Under the pieces are notes generated by a model. That model was not told the origin of the DNA and searched no databases. It saw only the letters and a list, made by a program, of their open reading frames with translations. Positions 1 through 9,039 of a DNA stretch of 36,341 bases are shown piece by piece (within the stretch, counting starts at the first letter, position 1; the number at the start of each line of letters is the position of its first letter). The stretch is from NCBI GenBank assembly GCA_913776965.1, contig CAJYQL010000115.1:1-36341 (forward strand), written 5' to 3'. Both the position numbers and the translations under genes were made by a program. This stretch comes from an uncultured Xylophilus sp. (GTDB taxonomy: Bacteria > Pseudomonadota > Gammaproteobacteria > Burkholderiales > Burkholderiaceae_C).

Positions 1-924
1 GAGATGCGGCGGGCGCTGATGGTCGCCTTCGGCAATGCGCGGCGCCAGGCCGGCCAGCCGGTCGAGCAGTGCATCCTGCGGCGACTCGTCGAAGCGGCCG
101 CCCCAGTCGTGGCCGCGGCGGATCGACTGGTACAGCCGCAGCGCGATGTGGCGCGCCTGCTCGGCTGTCGGTGCCGGCACCTCGAACACGTTCATCCGGT
201 TGAGGATCGGATCGGGGATCGCGCGGGCGTCGTTGGCCGTGGTGATCCAGACCACCTGGCTGGCGTCGATCGGCACCTCGGCGAACTCGTCCACGAAGGC
301 ACCGGCGGTGTCGTGCTCCAGCAGGCCGTATAGCGCGCCGAGCGGGTCGTACTGCGCGTCGGCGTTCGCCTTGTCGATCTCGTCCACCACGATCACCGGA
401 TTGGCGTAGGTGCCCTCGACCAGGGCGTCGAACACCTTGCCGGGGCGGGCGCCCTTCCACTGCGATGCCGAGCCCGACAGCAGCCAGCCGGCGGTCATCG
501 AGCCCATCGGCACCAGGTTCATGCCGGTGCCGATCAGGTCGGCCAGATGCTGGGCGAAATGGGTCTTGCCGATGCCGGGCGGGCCGAGCAGCAGCATCGG
601 CGTGACCTCCAGCCCGTCGCGGCTGTCCTGCGCGAGCGCGACATGGCGGCGCACGTCGTCGAGTACTTCGGTGAAGTTGGGCAGCGCATCGTAGAGGTCC
701 ACCATGTCCGGGATGCCGGCGGGCTTGACCTGGAAGCGTTCGGGGCCGCGCTCGAGCATGCGCTCGTAGGTGGTGCGCAGGCTGTCGTGCTCGCGGGCGT
801 CTCCGCCCTGTTTCTGGAGCTTCTGCAGCCGGCGCTCCACGTCGGCGGGTTCGAAGACGCTGCGGACCTGCGCGATCGGCAGGCGGCAGGGGGCGGATGC
901 GGGACCGAGATGCCGGGATTCCAT
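1..924 (-). CDS. Lon-like AAA+ ATPase, N-terminal part (cut by window edge)
   Basis: The reading frame stays open for 308 codons from an ATG preceded by AAGGAG and runs off the left edge. A charged helical N-terminus (about residues 20-60) is followed by one AAA+ module: Walker A GPPGIGKT near 115-121, Walker B VIVVDEID near 177-183, a sensor-1 stretch WITTAND near 226-231 and a probable arginine finger in LNRM near 241-244. Order and spacing resemble the ATPase core of Lon proteases, but the long Lon N-terminal domain is missing, so this is a short Lon-related or Lon-type chaperone ATPase. Whether a Ser-Lys protease domain follows cannot be seen. It is transcribed in the same direction as grxD, but a strong terminator lies between them. 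The AAA+ call is sure; the protease role is open. Confidence 0.88.
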   Translation of the reverse strand, partial: MESRHLGPASAPCRLPIAQVRSVFEPADVERRLQKLQKQGGDAREHDSLRTTYERMLERGPERFQVKPAGIPDMVDLYDALPNFTEVLDDVRRHVALAQDSRDGLEVTPMLLLGPPGIGKTHFAQHLADLIGTGMNLVPMGSMTAGWLLSGSASQWKGARPGKVFDALVEGTYANPVIVVDEIDKANADAQYDPLGALYGLLEHDTAGAFVDEFAEVPIDASQVVWITTANDARAIPDPILNRMNVFEVPAPTAEQARHIALRLYQSIRRGHDWGGRFDESPQDALLDRLAGLAPRIAEGDHQRPPHL

Positions 925-1023
925 CGACCACTCCTTGTCGTGCGTGAACAAAGGGAAGGACCGAATTCATTCCAGCACAAGCCGTGCCCGGCGTCCATCG
1001 GACGGCAGGCGCAGGAACGGTCG

Positions 1024-1063
1024 AAAAAAAGGGCGGTCGCCGGACTGCTCCGGCGACCGCCCT
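1024..1063 (-). terminator. Rho-independent terminator after grxD
   Basis: A perfect 15-base-pair stem (arms 1030-1044 and 1049-1063) closes a four-base loop. Read on the minus strand it is followed by seven T residues (the A run at 1024-1030). It lies 21 bases past the grxD stop codon and should end the hemA-prfA-prmC-grxD transcript before the AAA+ gene. Confidence 0.93.
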
Positions 1064-1084
1064 GCGGCGGGGTGCGCCGGGGCG

Positions 1085-1417
1085 TCAGGCGGCGGGTCTG
1101 TCGCCGGTCAGCACCTTCTGCAGTTCGCCGGATTCGTACATCTCCATCATGATGTCCGAGCCGCCGATGAACTCGCCCTTCACATAGAGCTGCGGGATCG
1201 TCGGCCACTGGCTGTATTCCTTGATGCCCTGGCGGATGCCGTCGTCCTCCAGCACGTTGACGGTCTTCACCGCCTTGGGGTCCACGCCGCAGGCCTTCAG
1301 GACCTGGATGGCGCGGCCGGAAAAACCGCACATCGGGAAGCTGGCGCTGCCCTTCATGAACAGCAGGATGTCGTGGGTTTTGACGAGGTCGTCGATGCGT
1401 TGCTGGGCGTCGCTCAT
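1085..1417 (-). CDS. grxD: Monothiol glutaredoxin, Grx4/GrxD family
   Basis: This 110-residue protein carries the monothiol active site CGFS at residues 30-33, then the WPTIPQLYVKGEFIGG region that binds glutathione in this family. Proteins of this type hold a [2Fe-2S] cluster bridged by glutathione with a partner such as BolA and act in iron-sulfur cluster delivery in the cytosol. Length matches the family (about 105-115). The ATG has AGGAG eight bases upstream. It is the last gene of the hemA-prfA-prmC-grxD run, 58 bases after prmC, and is followed by a strong terminator. Confidence 0.96.
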   Translation of the reverse strand: MSDAQQRIDDLVKTHDILLFMKGSASFPMCGFSGRAIQVLKACGVDPKAVKTVNVLEDDGIRQGIKEYSQWPTIPQLYVKGEFIGGSDIMMEMYESGELQKVLTGDRPAA

Positions 1418-1475
1418 GGCAGCTCCTGGGCGGTGAGGAAAGAAAAAAGAGAGGGAAAAACGGATTCGGCGGAAA

Positions 1476-2396
1476 TTATCCGCGTGCGGGCCGCCGGCCG
1501 CCGGAACAGCGGGCGATGCCGGCCAGGTCGTGGCGGCTTTGCACGTCGAGGAAGCCGGCCCGGTCGAGCAGCGCGCGCACCGCGCCGGCCTGGTCGTAGC
1601 CGTGTTCCAGCAGCAGCCAGCCGCCGGGCGCGAGGTGCGCCGGCGCTGCGCCGACGATGCGGCGCAGGTCGTCGAGCCCGTCGGCGCCCGAGGCCAGTGC
1701 CGACAGCGGCTCGTGCACCAGCGCCGCAAGGTGCGGATCGGCAGCAGCGATGTAGGGCGGGTTGGACACGATCAGCGCATAGCCGGCGTCGCGGCCGGCG
1801 AGCCAGTCGCCGTGCAGGAAGCGCACCGGCAGCCCGAGCCGCGCGGCATTGGCCGTGGCGACGGCAAGCGCGTCCGCACTCGCATCGACCGCCTCGACCC
1901 GCCAGCCGGGCCGGGCGTGCTGGAGCGCCAGCGCGATCGCGCCGCTGCCGGTGCCGAGGTCGAGCACCCGCGGGCCGCCGGCATCGCCCGGCGGCAGGTC
2001 GTCGAGCGCCAGTGCCCAGTCGACCAGCGTTTCGGTATCCGGCCGCGGCACCAGCACCCGGGCATCGACCGCCAGCGGCAGACCGAAGAATTCCTGCCGG
2101 CCGACCAGGTAGGCGACCGGCTCGCCGGCACGGCGGCGCAGGCAGAGCGCCTCGAAGCGCCCAGCGGCTGCAGTGGGCAGCGGATCGGTGTCGTGCACCA
2201 GCAGCCAGGCGCGGCCGGCGCCGTCGTCGTGCGGGCGGTCGAGCGCGTGCAGCAGCAGCAGTTGGGCGTCGAGCCGGTCCAGCCCGAGCGTGGCGGCGGC
2301 GCGCAGGGCGCCGGCCAGTGTGGTGCTATCGAAAGAGGAGCTGCTGGCGCCCGCTGCGCCTGCGCTGGAAGCCGATTCCATGCCGAAATCCGGCAT
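1476..2396 (-). CDS. prmC: Peptide chain release factor N5-glutamine methyltransferase
   Basis: PrmC (HemK) methylates the glutamine of the GGQ loop in release factors 1 and 2, using S-adenosylmethionine. The SAM-binding motif VLDLGTGSGAIALAL is followed by the catalytic SNPPYIA (NPPY type), which places the target glutamine. The protein has 306 residues; its first 25 or so are Ala/Ser-rich and not conserved in the family, so the second methionine (codon 6) is an alternative start. Its ATG shares one base with the TGA stop of prfA (TGATG), so enzyme and substrate are translationally coupled. Confidence 0.95.
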   Translation of the reverse strand: MPDFGMESASSAGAAGASSSSFDSTTLAGALRAAATLGLDRLDAQLLLLHALDRPHDDGAGRAWLLVHDTDPLPTAAAGRFEALCLRRRAGEPVAYLVGRQEFFGLPLAVDARVLVPRPDTETLVDWALALDDLPPGDAGGPRVLDLGTGSGAIALALQHARPGWRVEAVDASADALAVATANAARLGLPVRFLHGDWLAGRDAGYALIVSNPPYIAAADPHLAALVHEPLSALASGADGLDDLRRIVGAAPAHLAPGGWLLLEHGYDQAGAVRALLDRAGFLDVQSRHDLAGIARCSGGRRPARG

Positions 2397-3478
2397 CACG
2401 CCGCGGTTTCCAGCTCGGCGAGCTGCTCGGCCTCGCGGGCCTGGCGCAGCGCGTCCAGCACCTCGCCCAGGTCGCCTTCCATCACCATCAGCAGCTTGTA
2501 GAGCGTCAGGTTGATCCGGTGGTCGGTGAGGCGCCCCTGCGGGAAGTTGTAGGTGCGGATGCGGTCGCTGCGGTCGCCGCTGCCGATCAGGCCCTTGCGC
2601 AGCGCGGCTTCCTGGGCGGCGCGCTCGCTGCGCTCTTTCTCTTGCAGGCGCGCCTGCAGCACCTGCAGCGCCTTGGCCTTGTTGGCATGCTGGCTGCGGC
2701 CGTCCTGGCATTCGGCGACCAGGCCGGTCGGCAGGTGGACCACCCGCACGGCGGAGTCGGTCTTGTTGATGTGCTGGCCGCCGGCGCCTGAGGCGCGGAA
2801 GGTGTCGATCCGCAGGTCCGCCGGGTTCAGCGTGATCGCCTGGCGCTCGTCCGGCTCGGGCATGACCGCGACGGTGCAGGCGCTGGTGTGGATGCGGCCC
2901 TGGGTCTCGGTGGCCGGCACCCGCTGCACCCGGTGGCCGCCGGACTCGAAACGCAGCGCGCCGTAGGCGCCGTCCGCCTCGACCCGCAGCACGACTTCCT
3001 TGTACCCGCCGATCTCGTTCTCGTTGGCGCTCAGGATCTCGACCTTCCAGCCCTGGCTGGCGGCATAGCGGCTGTACATGCGCGCCAGATCGCCGGCGAA
3101 CAGGGCCGATTCGTCGCCGCCGGTGCCGGCGCGGATTTCCAGGAAGGCGTTGCGCACGTCGTCCGGGTCCTTCGGCAGCAGCAGGCGCTGCAATTCGTCC
3201 TCGAGCCGCGGCAGCTCGGCCTCGGCGCTGGCGATCTCGTCCTGTGCCATCTCGGCCATGTCGGGGTCGGCGAGCAGTTCGCGGGCGCTGGCCAGGTCGG
3301 CCTCGCACTGGCGGTAGCGGGCGTAGCGGCCGGCGACCTGGGTCACCTCGGCATGCTCGCGCGACAGGGTGCGGTACTGCTCCATGTCGCCCATGATGTC
3401 CTCGCGCGACAGCAGGAAGTCGAGTTCCTGCAGGCGCAGGGCGTAGCGTTCGAGCTGCTGGCGGAGAAAGGTTTTCAC
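2396..3478 (-). CDS. prfA: Peptide chain release factor 1
   Basis: Release factor 1 reads UAA and UAG stop codons. The codon-recognition tripeptide PAT appears in [12 protein letters not shown], and the catalytic GGQ sits at residues 233-235 in [11 protein letters not shown]. The glutamine, residue 235, is the expected target of the adjacent PrmC. GTGGDE, typical of the family, lies upstream. Length is 360 residues, the usual size. The start is a GTG without an obvious Shine-Dalgarno sequence. It follows hemA by 102 bases, a gap that holds a 20-base palindrome. Confidence 0.97.
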   Translation of the reverse strand: MKTFLRQQLERYALRLQELDFLLSREDIMGDMEQYRTLSREHAEVTQVAGRYARYRQCEADLASARELLADPDMAEMAQDEIASAEAELPRLEDELQRLLLPKDPDDVRNAFLEIRAGTGGDESALFAGDLARMYSRYAASQGWKVEILSANENEIGGYKEVVLRVEADGAYGALRFESGGHRVQRVPATETQGRIHTSACTVAVMPEPDERQAITLNPADLRIDTFRASGAGGQHINKTDSAVRVVHLPTGLVAECQDGRSQHANKAKALQVLQARLQEKERSERAAQEAALRKGLIGSGDRSDRIRTYNFPQGRLTDHRINLTLYKLLMVMEGDLGEVLDALRQAREAEQLAELETAA

Positions 3479-3545
3479 GCGGATTGGGGCAGGAAGAAAA
3501 ACGGGAGGGGCGCACGCCGCGCGCTGCGGCAGACGGCCCGGGAAG

Positions 3546-3565
3546 CCGTGCCCGGCCGGGCACGG
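3546..3565. repeat. Perfect 20-base palindrome in the hemA-prfA gap
   Basis: The two halves are exact reverse complements, able to form an 8-base-pair stem around GGCC. No T run follows on the minus strand, so it does not look like an intrinsic terminator. It sits between hemA and prfA, where it could stabilise or process the transcript. Function unknown. Confidence 0.6.
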
Positions 3566-3580
3566 CGGCGGCGGTCGCCG

Positions 3581-4897
3581 CTAACGCTCGGTGCGGGGCG
3601 CGGTGCCGCGCAGGAACAGGCGCGAGACCGTCTCGGCGGTGCGCTCGCGCTGGGCGGCGTCGCCCGCATGCAGCTCGGCCATCGCGCCGTGCAGCATCTT
3701 CTGGGTCAGGCCGCGCGACAGGGCCTCGAGCACCGCGTCCACGTCCTCGCCGCGGGCCAGCATCTTGCGGGCGCGGGCGATCTCGATCGAGCGCCAGTGG
3801 TCGGCCTGGGCGTTGAGCTGGCGGATCAGCGGCACCGTGCCGGTGACCGGGTCGCGCTGCTCCAGCCACTGCACGAAGCTCTGCACGCCGGTGTCGATGA
3901 TCGCCTCGGCCTGGGCGACGGCGGCCTGGCGGTGGGCCTGGCCGGTCTGCACCACGCTGGCGAGGTCGTCGACGGTGTAGAGGAAAACGTCTTCCAGGTC
4001 CTTGACCTCGGGCTCGATGTCGCGCGGCACCGCGAGGTCCACCATGAACATCGGCCGGTGCTTGCGGCTCTTCAACGCCCGCTCGACCGCACCCAGGCCG
4101 ATGATCGGCAGCGAACTGGCGGTGCAGCTGACGACCGCGTCGAATTCGTGCAGCCGGGCGGGCAGGTCGGCCAGCCGCATCGGCTCGGCGCCGAAGCGCG
4201 CGGCCAGCCGCTCGCCGCGCTCGAGCGTGCGGTTGGCGATGGCAATCGCCTGGGGCTGCTTCGCGGCGAAGTGGGTGGCGGCCAGCTCGATCATTTCGCC
4301 GGCGCCGACGAACAGGATCCTGATCGCGCCCAGGTCCTCGAACAGCTGGCCGGCCAGCCGCACCGCGGCTGCGGCCATGCTGATCGAATGCGCGCCGATC
4401 TCGGTGGCGCTGCGCACTTCCTTGGCGACGGCAAAGGAGCGCTGGAACAGCTGGTTGAGGGTGGTGCCGAGCGCGCCGGCTTCCTCGGCGGCGCGTACCG
4501 CGTCCTTCATCTGGCCGAGGATCTGCGCCTCGCCGAGCACCATCGAGTCGAGCCCGCTGGCGACGCGGAAGGCATGGCGCGCGGCCGGCGCGCCGTGCAG
4601 CGTGTAGGCATGCGACTGCAGCACCGCAGGCGACACGCCGCCGGTCTGCGCCAGCCAGCCGAGCGTGTGCTCGACCGCGGCCTGGGCATGGCCGTCGGCG
4701 CCGGCGCAGTAGATCTCGGTGCGATTGCAGGTGGAGAGGATCGCCGCCTCGACCTGCGGATGGCGGCCGCCGGCGGGGCCGAAGGAGCCGCGCAGGCCCT
4801 GCAGTGTCGGGGCGATCTGGTCGAGCGCAAAGGCGAACCGGCCGCGCAGATCGAGCGGCGCGGTGTGGTGGTTGATGCCCAGGGCCCAGACAGACAT
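3581..4897 (-). CDS. hemA: Glutamyl-tRNA reductase
   Basis: HemA reduces glutamyl-tRNA(Glu) with NADPH to glutamate-1-semialdehyde, the first committed step of the C5 route to haem. The N-terminal [10 protein letters not shown] and the catalytic STCNRTE with cysteine 57 are intact. The NADPH-binding segment [11 protein letters not shown] is followed by a C-terminal helical dimerisation region. Length is 438 residues, normal for the family. The chosen ATG matches where family members begin. A TATAAT hexamer ends six bases before it and no Shine-Dalgarno sequence is visible, so the message may be leaderless. It heads the hemA-prfA-prmC-grxD run. Confidence 0.97.
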   Translation of the reverse strand: MSVWALGINHHTAPLDLRGRFAFALDQIAPTLQGLRGSFGPAGGRHPQVEAAILSTCNRTEIYCAGADGHAQAAVEHTLGWLAQTGGVSPAVLQSHAYTLHGAPAARHAFRVASGLDSMVLGEAQILGQMKDAVRAAEEAGALGTTLNQLFQRSFAVAKEVRSATEIGAHSISMAAAAVRLAGQLFEDLGAIRILFVGAGEMIELAATHFAAKQPQAIAIANRTLERGERLAARFGAEPMRLADLPARLHEFDAVVSCTASSLPIIGLGAVERALKSRKHRPMFMVDLAVPRDIEPEVKDLEDVFLYTVDDLASVVQTGQAHRQAAVAQAEAIIDTGVQSFVQWLEQRDPVTGTVPLIRQLNAQADHWRSIEIARARKMLARGEDVDAVLEALSRGLTQKMLHGAMAELHAGDAAQRERTAETVSRLFLRGTAPRTER

Positions 4898-4903
4898 CCG
4901 GCG

Positions 4904-4909
4904 ATTATA
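4904..4909 (-). promoter_or_regulatory. Probable -10 element of hemA
   Basis: A perfect TATAAT lies on the minus strand with six bases between it and the hemA ATG, putting the expected transcription start on or next to the start codon. The -35 is weak (TGTCGG with a 16-base spacer is the best candidate). The call rests on the hexamer and its position only. Confidence 0.5.
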
Positions 4910-4961
4910 AAATTGTGGGCTTTGTCCGACAGTGCCCGCTGGCTATCGTCGCGATTCGCCC

Positions 4962-5240
4962 ATGCACCCCGTCGCCGCCTTCGACCACCTGCTGAACTTC
5001 GTCGCACCGGCGCTGGTGCTGGGCATGCTGGTCGCGGCCGTGTCCCGGTTCTTGACGCCCAAAACGGCTGCAGCGCCCGGCTGGACTGCGCGAGCAGCTA
5101 TCAATTCCATAGTGGGGGTCGTGGTGCTCGCGGGCGGTCTGGCGGTCACCGGCCACGACGGGCGCATGGCGACCTGGGCGCTGCTGGTAGCCGCGGTCGC
5201 CACCAGCGAATGGTGCCTGCGCCGCGGCTGGAAAGCCTAG
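4962..5240 (+). CDS. Small inner-membrane protein of unknown function
   Basis: This 92-residue protein has three hydrophobic segments: near residues 10-30 (PALVLGMLVAAVSRFL), 47-60 (IVGVVVLAGGLAV) and 68-80 (MATWALLVAAVA). I do not recognise a named family. The ATG at 4962 is preferred over an in-frame GTG 30 bases upstream because the extra residues are unlike a membrane protein start. The loop between segments 1 and 2 (about residues 33-50) is encoded by a copy of a dispersed repeat found twice more in the window. It converges on ugpQ, and the two TAG stop codons overlap. Confidence 0.7.
   Translation: MHPVAAFDHLLNFVAPALVLGMLVAAVSRFLTPKTAAAPGWTARAAINSIVGVVVLAGGLAVTGHDGRMATWALLVAAVATSEWCLRRGWKA
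5057..5112 (-). repeat. Dispersed repeat, copy 1 (inside a gene)
   Basis: Read on the minus strand it has GATAGC, then 20 bases, then GCGCTGCAG and a TTTT run. This matches copy 3 at 30504-30567 without gaps from GATAGC through GCGCTG: GCGCAG lies in the same place, and both end in a TTTT block. It lies wholly inside the coding sequence of the small membrane protein and keeps its frame. I know similar elements as common intergenic repeats in Comamonadaceae, from memory rather than a search. Confidence 0.7.
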
Positions 5241-6007
5241 GCGCCCGGCGCGAACCGGTCCACCCGGTCGGTGATGATGCCGTCGGTGCCCAGGCCGTCG
5301 AGCCACTGCGCCGGCGCCGGATCGTTCACCGTATAGGACAGCGCCCGCAGGCCGTCGGCATGCACCGCGGCGACCGTCTCCGCCGTCCACAGCCCGAACT
5401 GGCAGACCACCGCCACGCAGCCGAGCGCCACGGCTTCCTCGCGCCAGCCGGCGCGCAGGGCGTCGAGCAGCAGGCCGCGCGGCAGGTCCGGCGCGGCGTC
5501 TCGGGCGGCGGCGAGCGCTTCCGGCTTGAACGAGGTGAGCAGCGGCGGGACGGCCGCATCGGCCCACAGCCGCGCCGCCGTCTCGGCGACGATGCGGCCG
5601 GTGCGCGCCTCGTCGCCCGGGGTCGGCTTGATCTCGATGTTCAGCAGCAGGTCGTTGCACAGGCAAAAGCGCGCGACGGCCTCCAGCGTCGGCAGCGGCT
5701 CGCCCGCGAAGCCGCGGGAATGCCAGCCGCCCGCGTCGAGCCGCGACAGCTCCGCCCAGGTACGCTCGCCGGCGGTGCCGCGGCCGTCGGTGGTGCGGTC
5801 CAGCGTGCTGTCGTGCAGCAGGAAGGGCACGCCGTCGGCGCTCAGCTTGGCGTCGCACTCGAACATGCGGTAGCCGTGCGCGGCGCCCAGGCGGAACGCG
5901 GACAGCGTGTTCTCGGGCGCCAATTTGCCGGCGCCGCGGTGGGCGATCCAGCGCGGATACGGCCAGGGGCGCGCCGTCGCCGCGGGCAGGGCGGAGGTCG
6001 TGCTCAC
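5237..6007 (-). CDS. ugpQ: Glycerophosphodiester phosphodiesterase, cytoplasmic UgpQ type
   Basis: The enzyme hydrolyses glycerophosphodiesters such as glycerophosphocholine to glycerol-3-phosphate and an alcohol. The GDPD signature is complete: [18 protein letters not shown] with the catalytic His-Arg, then [20 protein letters not shown] and a later IEIKP. No signal peptide is seen, as expected for UgpQ, which acts on diesters already imported. Length is 256 residues against 247 in E. coli. The start is GTG, overlapping the ugpC stop by four bases (GTGA). It is the last gene of the ugp operon, and its stop overlaps that of the convergent gene. Confidence 0.93.
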   Translation of the reverse strand: MSTTSALPAATARPWPYPRWIAHRGAGKLAPENTLSAFRLGAAHGYRMFECDAKLSADGVPFLLHDSTLDRTTDGRGTAGERTWAELSRLDAGGWHSRGFAGEPLPTLEAVARFCLCNDLLLNIEIKPTPGDEARTGRIVAETAARLWADAAVPPLLTSFKPEALAAARDAAPDLPRGLLLDALRAGWREEAVALGCVAVVCQFGLWTAETVAAVHADGLRALSYTVNDPAPAQWLDGLGTDGIITDRVDRFAPGA

Positions 6008-7008
6008 AGGCGCTTGCCGTCCTCGGCGTTGAACCAGTGCACCCGGTCCTCGCGCGGCATCACCCGCAGCGTGGTGCCGGGTTCGGGCGCCGGGCCGCCT
6101 TCGGCCACGCGCACGATCAGCGGCTCGTCGCGCAGTCGGGTGTAGAGCAGCCGCTCGGCGCCGAGCAGCTCGGTCGTCTCGACCTGCACCGACCAACCCT
6201 CGGCGCCCACGTCCAGGTGTTCCGGCCGGATGCCGAGGATCGTGCCCGGCCGCCCGCCCGGCGCGTCCTTCAGCAGGTTCATCGGCGGCGAGCCGATGAA
6301 GCTCGCGACGAAGGTGGAGGCCGGCGTGTGGTAGACCTCCTCGGGCGTGCCGAACTGCTCCATCACGCCGCCGTTCATCACCATCATGCGTTGGGCCAGC
6401 GTCATCGCCTCGACCTGGTCGTGGGTGACGAACAGACTGGTGATGCCGAGTTCGCGGTGCAGCTTCTGGATCTCCAGCCGGGTCTGCGCGCGCAGCTTGG
6501 CGTCGAGATTGGACAGCGGTTCGTCGAACAGGAACACCTGCGGCTGCCGCACGATCGCGCGGCCCATCGCGACCCGCTGGCGCTGGCCGCCCGACAGCTC
6601 GCGCGGCTTGCGCTCCAGCAGTTGGCCCAGTTCGAGGATCTTTGCGGCCTTGTCCACCCGCGTCTTGATCTCGTCCTTCGGCACGCCCTGGATGCGCAGG
6701 CCGTAGGCCATGTTGTCGAAGTTGGTCATGTGCGGGTAGAGCGCGTAGTTCTGGAACACCATCGCGATGTCCCGCTGCGCCGGCTCGACGTCGTTGACCA
6801 CCCGGCCGCCGATGGCGATCTCGCCCTCGCTCACTTCCTCCAGCCCCGCGACCATGCGCAGCAGCGTGGACTTGCCGCAGCCCGACGGCCCGACGATGAC
6901 GACGAATTCGCCGTCGTGGATATCGGCGCTCACGCCGTGGATGACCTGGTTGGCCTTGGCGCCCTTGCCGTAGCGCTTGATGATGTTGCGAAGGGAGATG
7001 CCGGACAT
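6004..7008 (-). CDS. ugpC: sn-Glycerol-3-phosphate ABC transporter, ATP-binding protein
   Basis: This is the ATPase of the UgpBAEC importer. Walker [10 protein letters not shown] is at residues 40-48, the signature [14 protein letters not shown] near 135, Walker [16 protein letters not shown] near 155, and the switch histidine in [10 protein letters not shown]. The long C-terminal regulatory domain of the MalK/UgpC class is present (total 334 residues). I chose the ATG at 7008 (MSGISLRN) because the longer frame adds a proline-rich tail not found in the family. It sits 130 bases after ugpE; that gap holds a GC-rich repeat. Confidence 0.95.
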   Translation of the reverse strand: MSGISLRNIIKRYGKGAKANQVIHGVSADIHDGEFVVIVGPSGCGKSTLLRMVAGLEEVSEGEIAIGGRVVNDVEPAQRDIAMVFQNYALYPHMTNFDNMAYGLRIQGVPKDEIKTRVDKAAKILELGQLLERKPRELSGGQRQRVAMGRAIVRQPQVFLFDEPLSNLDAKLRAQTRLEIQKLHRELGITSLFVTHDQVEAMTLAQRMMVMNGGVMEQFGTPEEVYHTPASTFVASFIGSPPMNLLKDAPGGRPGTILGIRPEHLDVGAEGWSVQVETTELLGAERLLYTRLRDEPLIVRVAEGGPAPEPGTTLRVMPREDRVHWFNAEDGKRL

Positions 7009-7080
7009 GGTGGAAAGCGTATGCGGAGAGTGGAGGGGTGGCGGGGAGGGCACCGCGGATCCGGCTCCGCCGGTCCGCCG

Positions 7081-7134
7081 GTGCCGCCCCTGGAAGGGGG
7101 AGGCGGCTACACGCAGTGAGCAAGCAACGGGGTC
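7081..7134. repeat. GC-rich dispersed repeat, copy A (ugpE-ugpC gap)
   Basis: CCCC-tggaa-GGGG can form a short hairpin and is followed by AGGCGGCTACACGCAGTGAG and a terminal GGGG. The layout matches copy B at 8078-8135: C-run, G-run, AGGCG, ACACG, AGTG, GGGG. It lies between two genes of one operon, so it would be part of the ugp transcript. Its end is close to the ugpE stop codon. Confidence 0.6.
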
Positions 7135-7138
7135 GAAC

Positions 7139-7987
7139 TCATTTTTCTGTGTCGACCAGGCCCTTGACGAACCAGCGCTGCATCAGCATCACGACGATCG
7201 CCGGCGGAATCATGGCCAGGACGGCGGTGGCCATCACCAGGTTCCAGTCCACGGCGGCGTCGCCGCTGGCGATCATCCGCTTGATGCCGATCACCACCGG
7301 GTACATGTCCTCGGTGGTGGTCGCCAATAGCGGCCAAAGGTACTGGTTCCAGCCGTAGATGAACTGGATCACGAACAGCGCGGCGATCGAGGTCTGCGAC
7401 AGCGGCACCAGCACGTCCTTGAAGAAGCGCATCGGCCCGGCGCCGTCGATGCGCGCGGCCTCCACCAGCTCGTCCGGCACCGACATGAAGAACTGCCGGA
7501 ACAGGAAGGTCGCGGTGGCCGACGCGATCAGCGGCACCGTGAGGCCCGCATAGGTGTTGAGCATGTTCAGGTCCGCCAGGACCTTGTAGGTGGGCAGGAT
7601 GCGCACCTCCACCGGCAGCATCAGCGTCACGAAGATCATCCAGAAGACGATCTTCTTGAACGGGAAGCGGAAGTACACGATGGCGAACGCCGACAGCAGC
7701 GAGATCGCGATCTTGCCGAGCGCGATCACCATGGCGGTGACGAAGCTGATCCACATCATGCGGCCGACCACCACGCGCGCGCCCTGGGTGTCGGCGCCGG
7801 TGAGGGCCGCGGTGTAGTTCTCGATCATGTGGGCGCCGGGCGTGATCGGCATCGGCACCTGCAGGATCTCGTCGCGCGTGTGGGTGGAGGCGACGAACGC
7901 CAGGTAGATCGGGAACACGACGATCGCGATGCCGAGCAGCAGCACGACATGCGACAGGATGGTGAGACCGGGGCGACGTTCAACCAT
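7139..7987 (-). CDS. ugpE: sn-Glycerol-3-phosphate ABC transporter, permease UgpE
   Basis: UgpE is one of the two membrane-spanning subunits of the importer. About six hydrophobic segments are visible, starting with [22 protein letters not shown]. The cytoplasmic EAA loop reads [20 protein letters not shown] and contacts UgpC. Length is 282 residues, compared with 281 in E. coli. GGAGGT precedes the ATG by six bases. The 153-base gap from ugpA holds repeat copy B. Confidence 0.95.
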   Translation of the reverse strand: MVERRPGLTILSHVVLLLGIAIVVFPIYLAFVASTHTRDEILQVPMPITPGAHMIENYTAALTGADTQGARVVVGRMMWISFVTAMVIALGKIAISLLSAFAIVYFRFPFKKIVFWMIFVTLMLPVEVRILPTYKVLADLNMLNTYAGLTVPLIASATATFLFRQFFMSVPDELVEAARIDGAGPMRFFKDVLVPLSQTSIAALFVIQFIYGWNQYLWPLLATTTEDMYPVVIGIKRMIASGDAAVDWNLVMATAVLAMIPPAIVVMLMQRWFVKGLVDTEK

Positions 7988-8077
7988 GGCGCACCTCCGT
8001 GTGAATCAAATATCCGATGGCCGCCGAGCAGACCATTCCAGCGACGCCCGCGGAACGGGCTCTGCCAGGCCGCCGGG

Positions 8078-8135
8078 CGTGCCCCCGCGAGGGGGTAGGC
8101 GAAGCGACACGAAGTGCGCGAAGACTGGGGGAGGT
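8078..8135. repeat. GC-rich dispersed repeat, copy B (ugpA-ugpE gap)
   Basis: CCCCC-gcga-GGGGG forms a perfect tetraloop hairpin at 8082-8095. It is followed by TAGGCGAAGCGACACGAAGT and a GGGGG block. The arrangement matches copy A, 1 kb away in the same operon. This too resembles a repeat seen in many Comamonadaceae intergenic regions, from memory. Confidence 0.65.
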
Positions 8136-8140
8136 ACGCA

Positions 8141-9022
8141 TCAGTACTGGACTTTCTTCTCGACGTAGCGGAACTGGATCACCGTGAGCACCACGACGAT
8201 CACCATCAGCACCACCGACTGTGCGGCCGACCCGCCCAGGTCCAGCGCCTTGAAGCCGTCGTGCCAGACCTTGTAGACCAGGATCGAGGTGTCGCGGCCG
8301 GGGCCGCCTTCGGTGGTGGCATGCACGATCGCGAAGGTGTCGAAGAACGCATACACCACGTTGATCACCAGCAGGAAGAAGGTGGTCGGCGACAGCAGCG
8401 GGAACTGGATGGAGAGGAACCGGCGCAGCGGCCCGGCGCCGTCGATCGAGGCGGCCTCGATCAGTGCCTTCGGGATCGACTGCAGGCCGGCCAGGAAGAA
8501 CAGGAAGTTGTACGAGATCTGCTTCCACACCGCCGCGACCACGATCAGCGCGAGTGCCTGGTTGGAGTTGAGCAGGTGGTTCCAGTCGAAGCCGATCTTG
8601 CGCAGGCCGTAGGCCACCACGCCGATGCTCGGGGAGAACATGAATACCCAGAGCACGCCCGCGATCGCCGGCGCCACCGCGTAGGGAATGATCAGGAAGG
8701 TCTTGTAGAACAGGCTGCCGCGCAGGATGCGGTCCGCGAAGATGGCGAGCACCAGCGACAGCGCGATGCCGCTGCCCGCGACGAGCACCGAGAACAGCGC
8801 CGTCACCTTGAAGGATTCGATGTAGGCCGGGTCCTCGAACAGCGTCCTGAAGTTCTCCAGGCCGACGAAGGTCACCGAGGTGCCGAAGGCGTCTTCCGAC
8901 TGCAGCGACTGCAGGATGGCCTGGCTCGCCGGCCAGAAGAAGAACACCAGGATCACCGCCATCTGCGGCGCGATCAGCACCCAGGGCAGCCAGCGGGATC
9001 GGAAGAGGACACGTTTTTCCAT
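8141..9022 (-). CDS. ugpA: sn-Glycerol-3-phosphate ABC transporter, permease UgpA
   Basis: UgpA pairs with UgpE to form the membrane channel. It has about six hydrophobic segments, the first being [19 protein letters not shown], and an EAA loop [20 protein letters not shown]. Length is 293 residues, close to E. coli UgpA (295). AAGGA lies five bases before the ATG. A hairpin with a T-rich tail ends about 20 bases upstream, in the 127-base gap after ugpB. Confidence 0.95.
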   Translation of the reverse strand: MEKRVLFRSRWLPWVLIAPQMAVILVFFFWPASQAILQSLQSEDAFGTSVTFVGLENFRTLFEDPAYIESFKVTALFSVLVAGSGIALSLVLAIFADRILRGSLFYKTFLIIPYAVAPAIAGVLWVFMFSPSIGVVAYGLRKIGFDWNHLLNSNQALALIVVAAVWKQISYNFLFFLAGLQSIPKALIEAASIDGAGPLRRFLSIQFPLLSPTTFFLLVINVVYAFFDTFAIVHATTEGGPGRDTSILVYKVWHDGFKALDLGGSAAQSVVLMVIVVVLTVIQFRYVEKKVQY

Positions 9023-9039
9023 GGGGTCCTTGAAAACGG

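Noticed and set aside
534-1331. Minus-strand frame joining the glutaredoxin region and the AAA+ region
   Set aside because: It is out of frame with both genes and crosses a strong terminator. The true frames carry CGFS and Walker motifs.
2888-6145. Open frame of 1085 codons on the plus strand opposite prfA, hemA and ugpQ
   Set aside because: It runs opposite three clear genes and also through the small membrane protein in another frame, and shows no recognisable domain.
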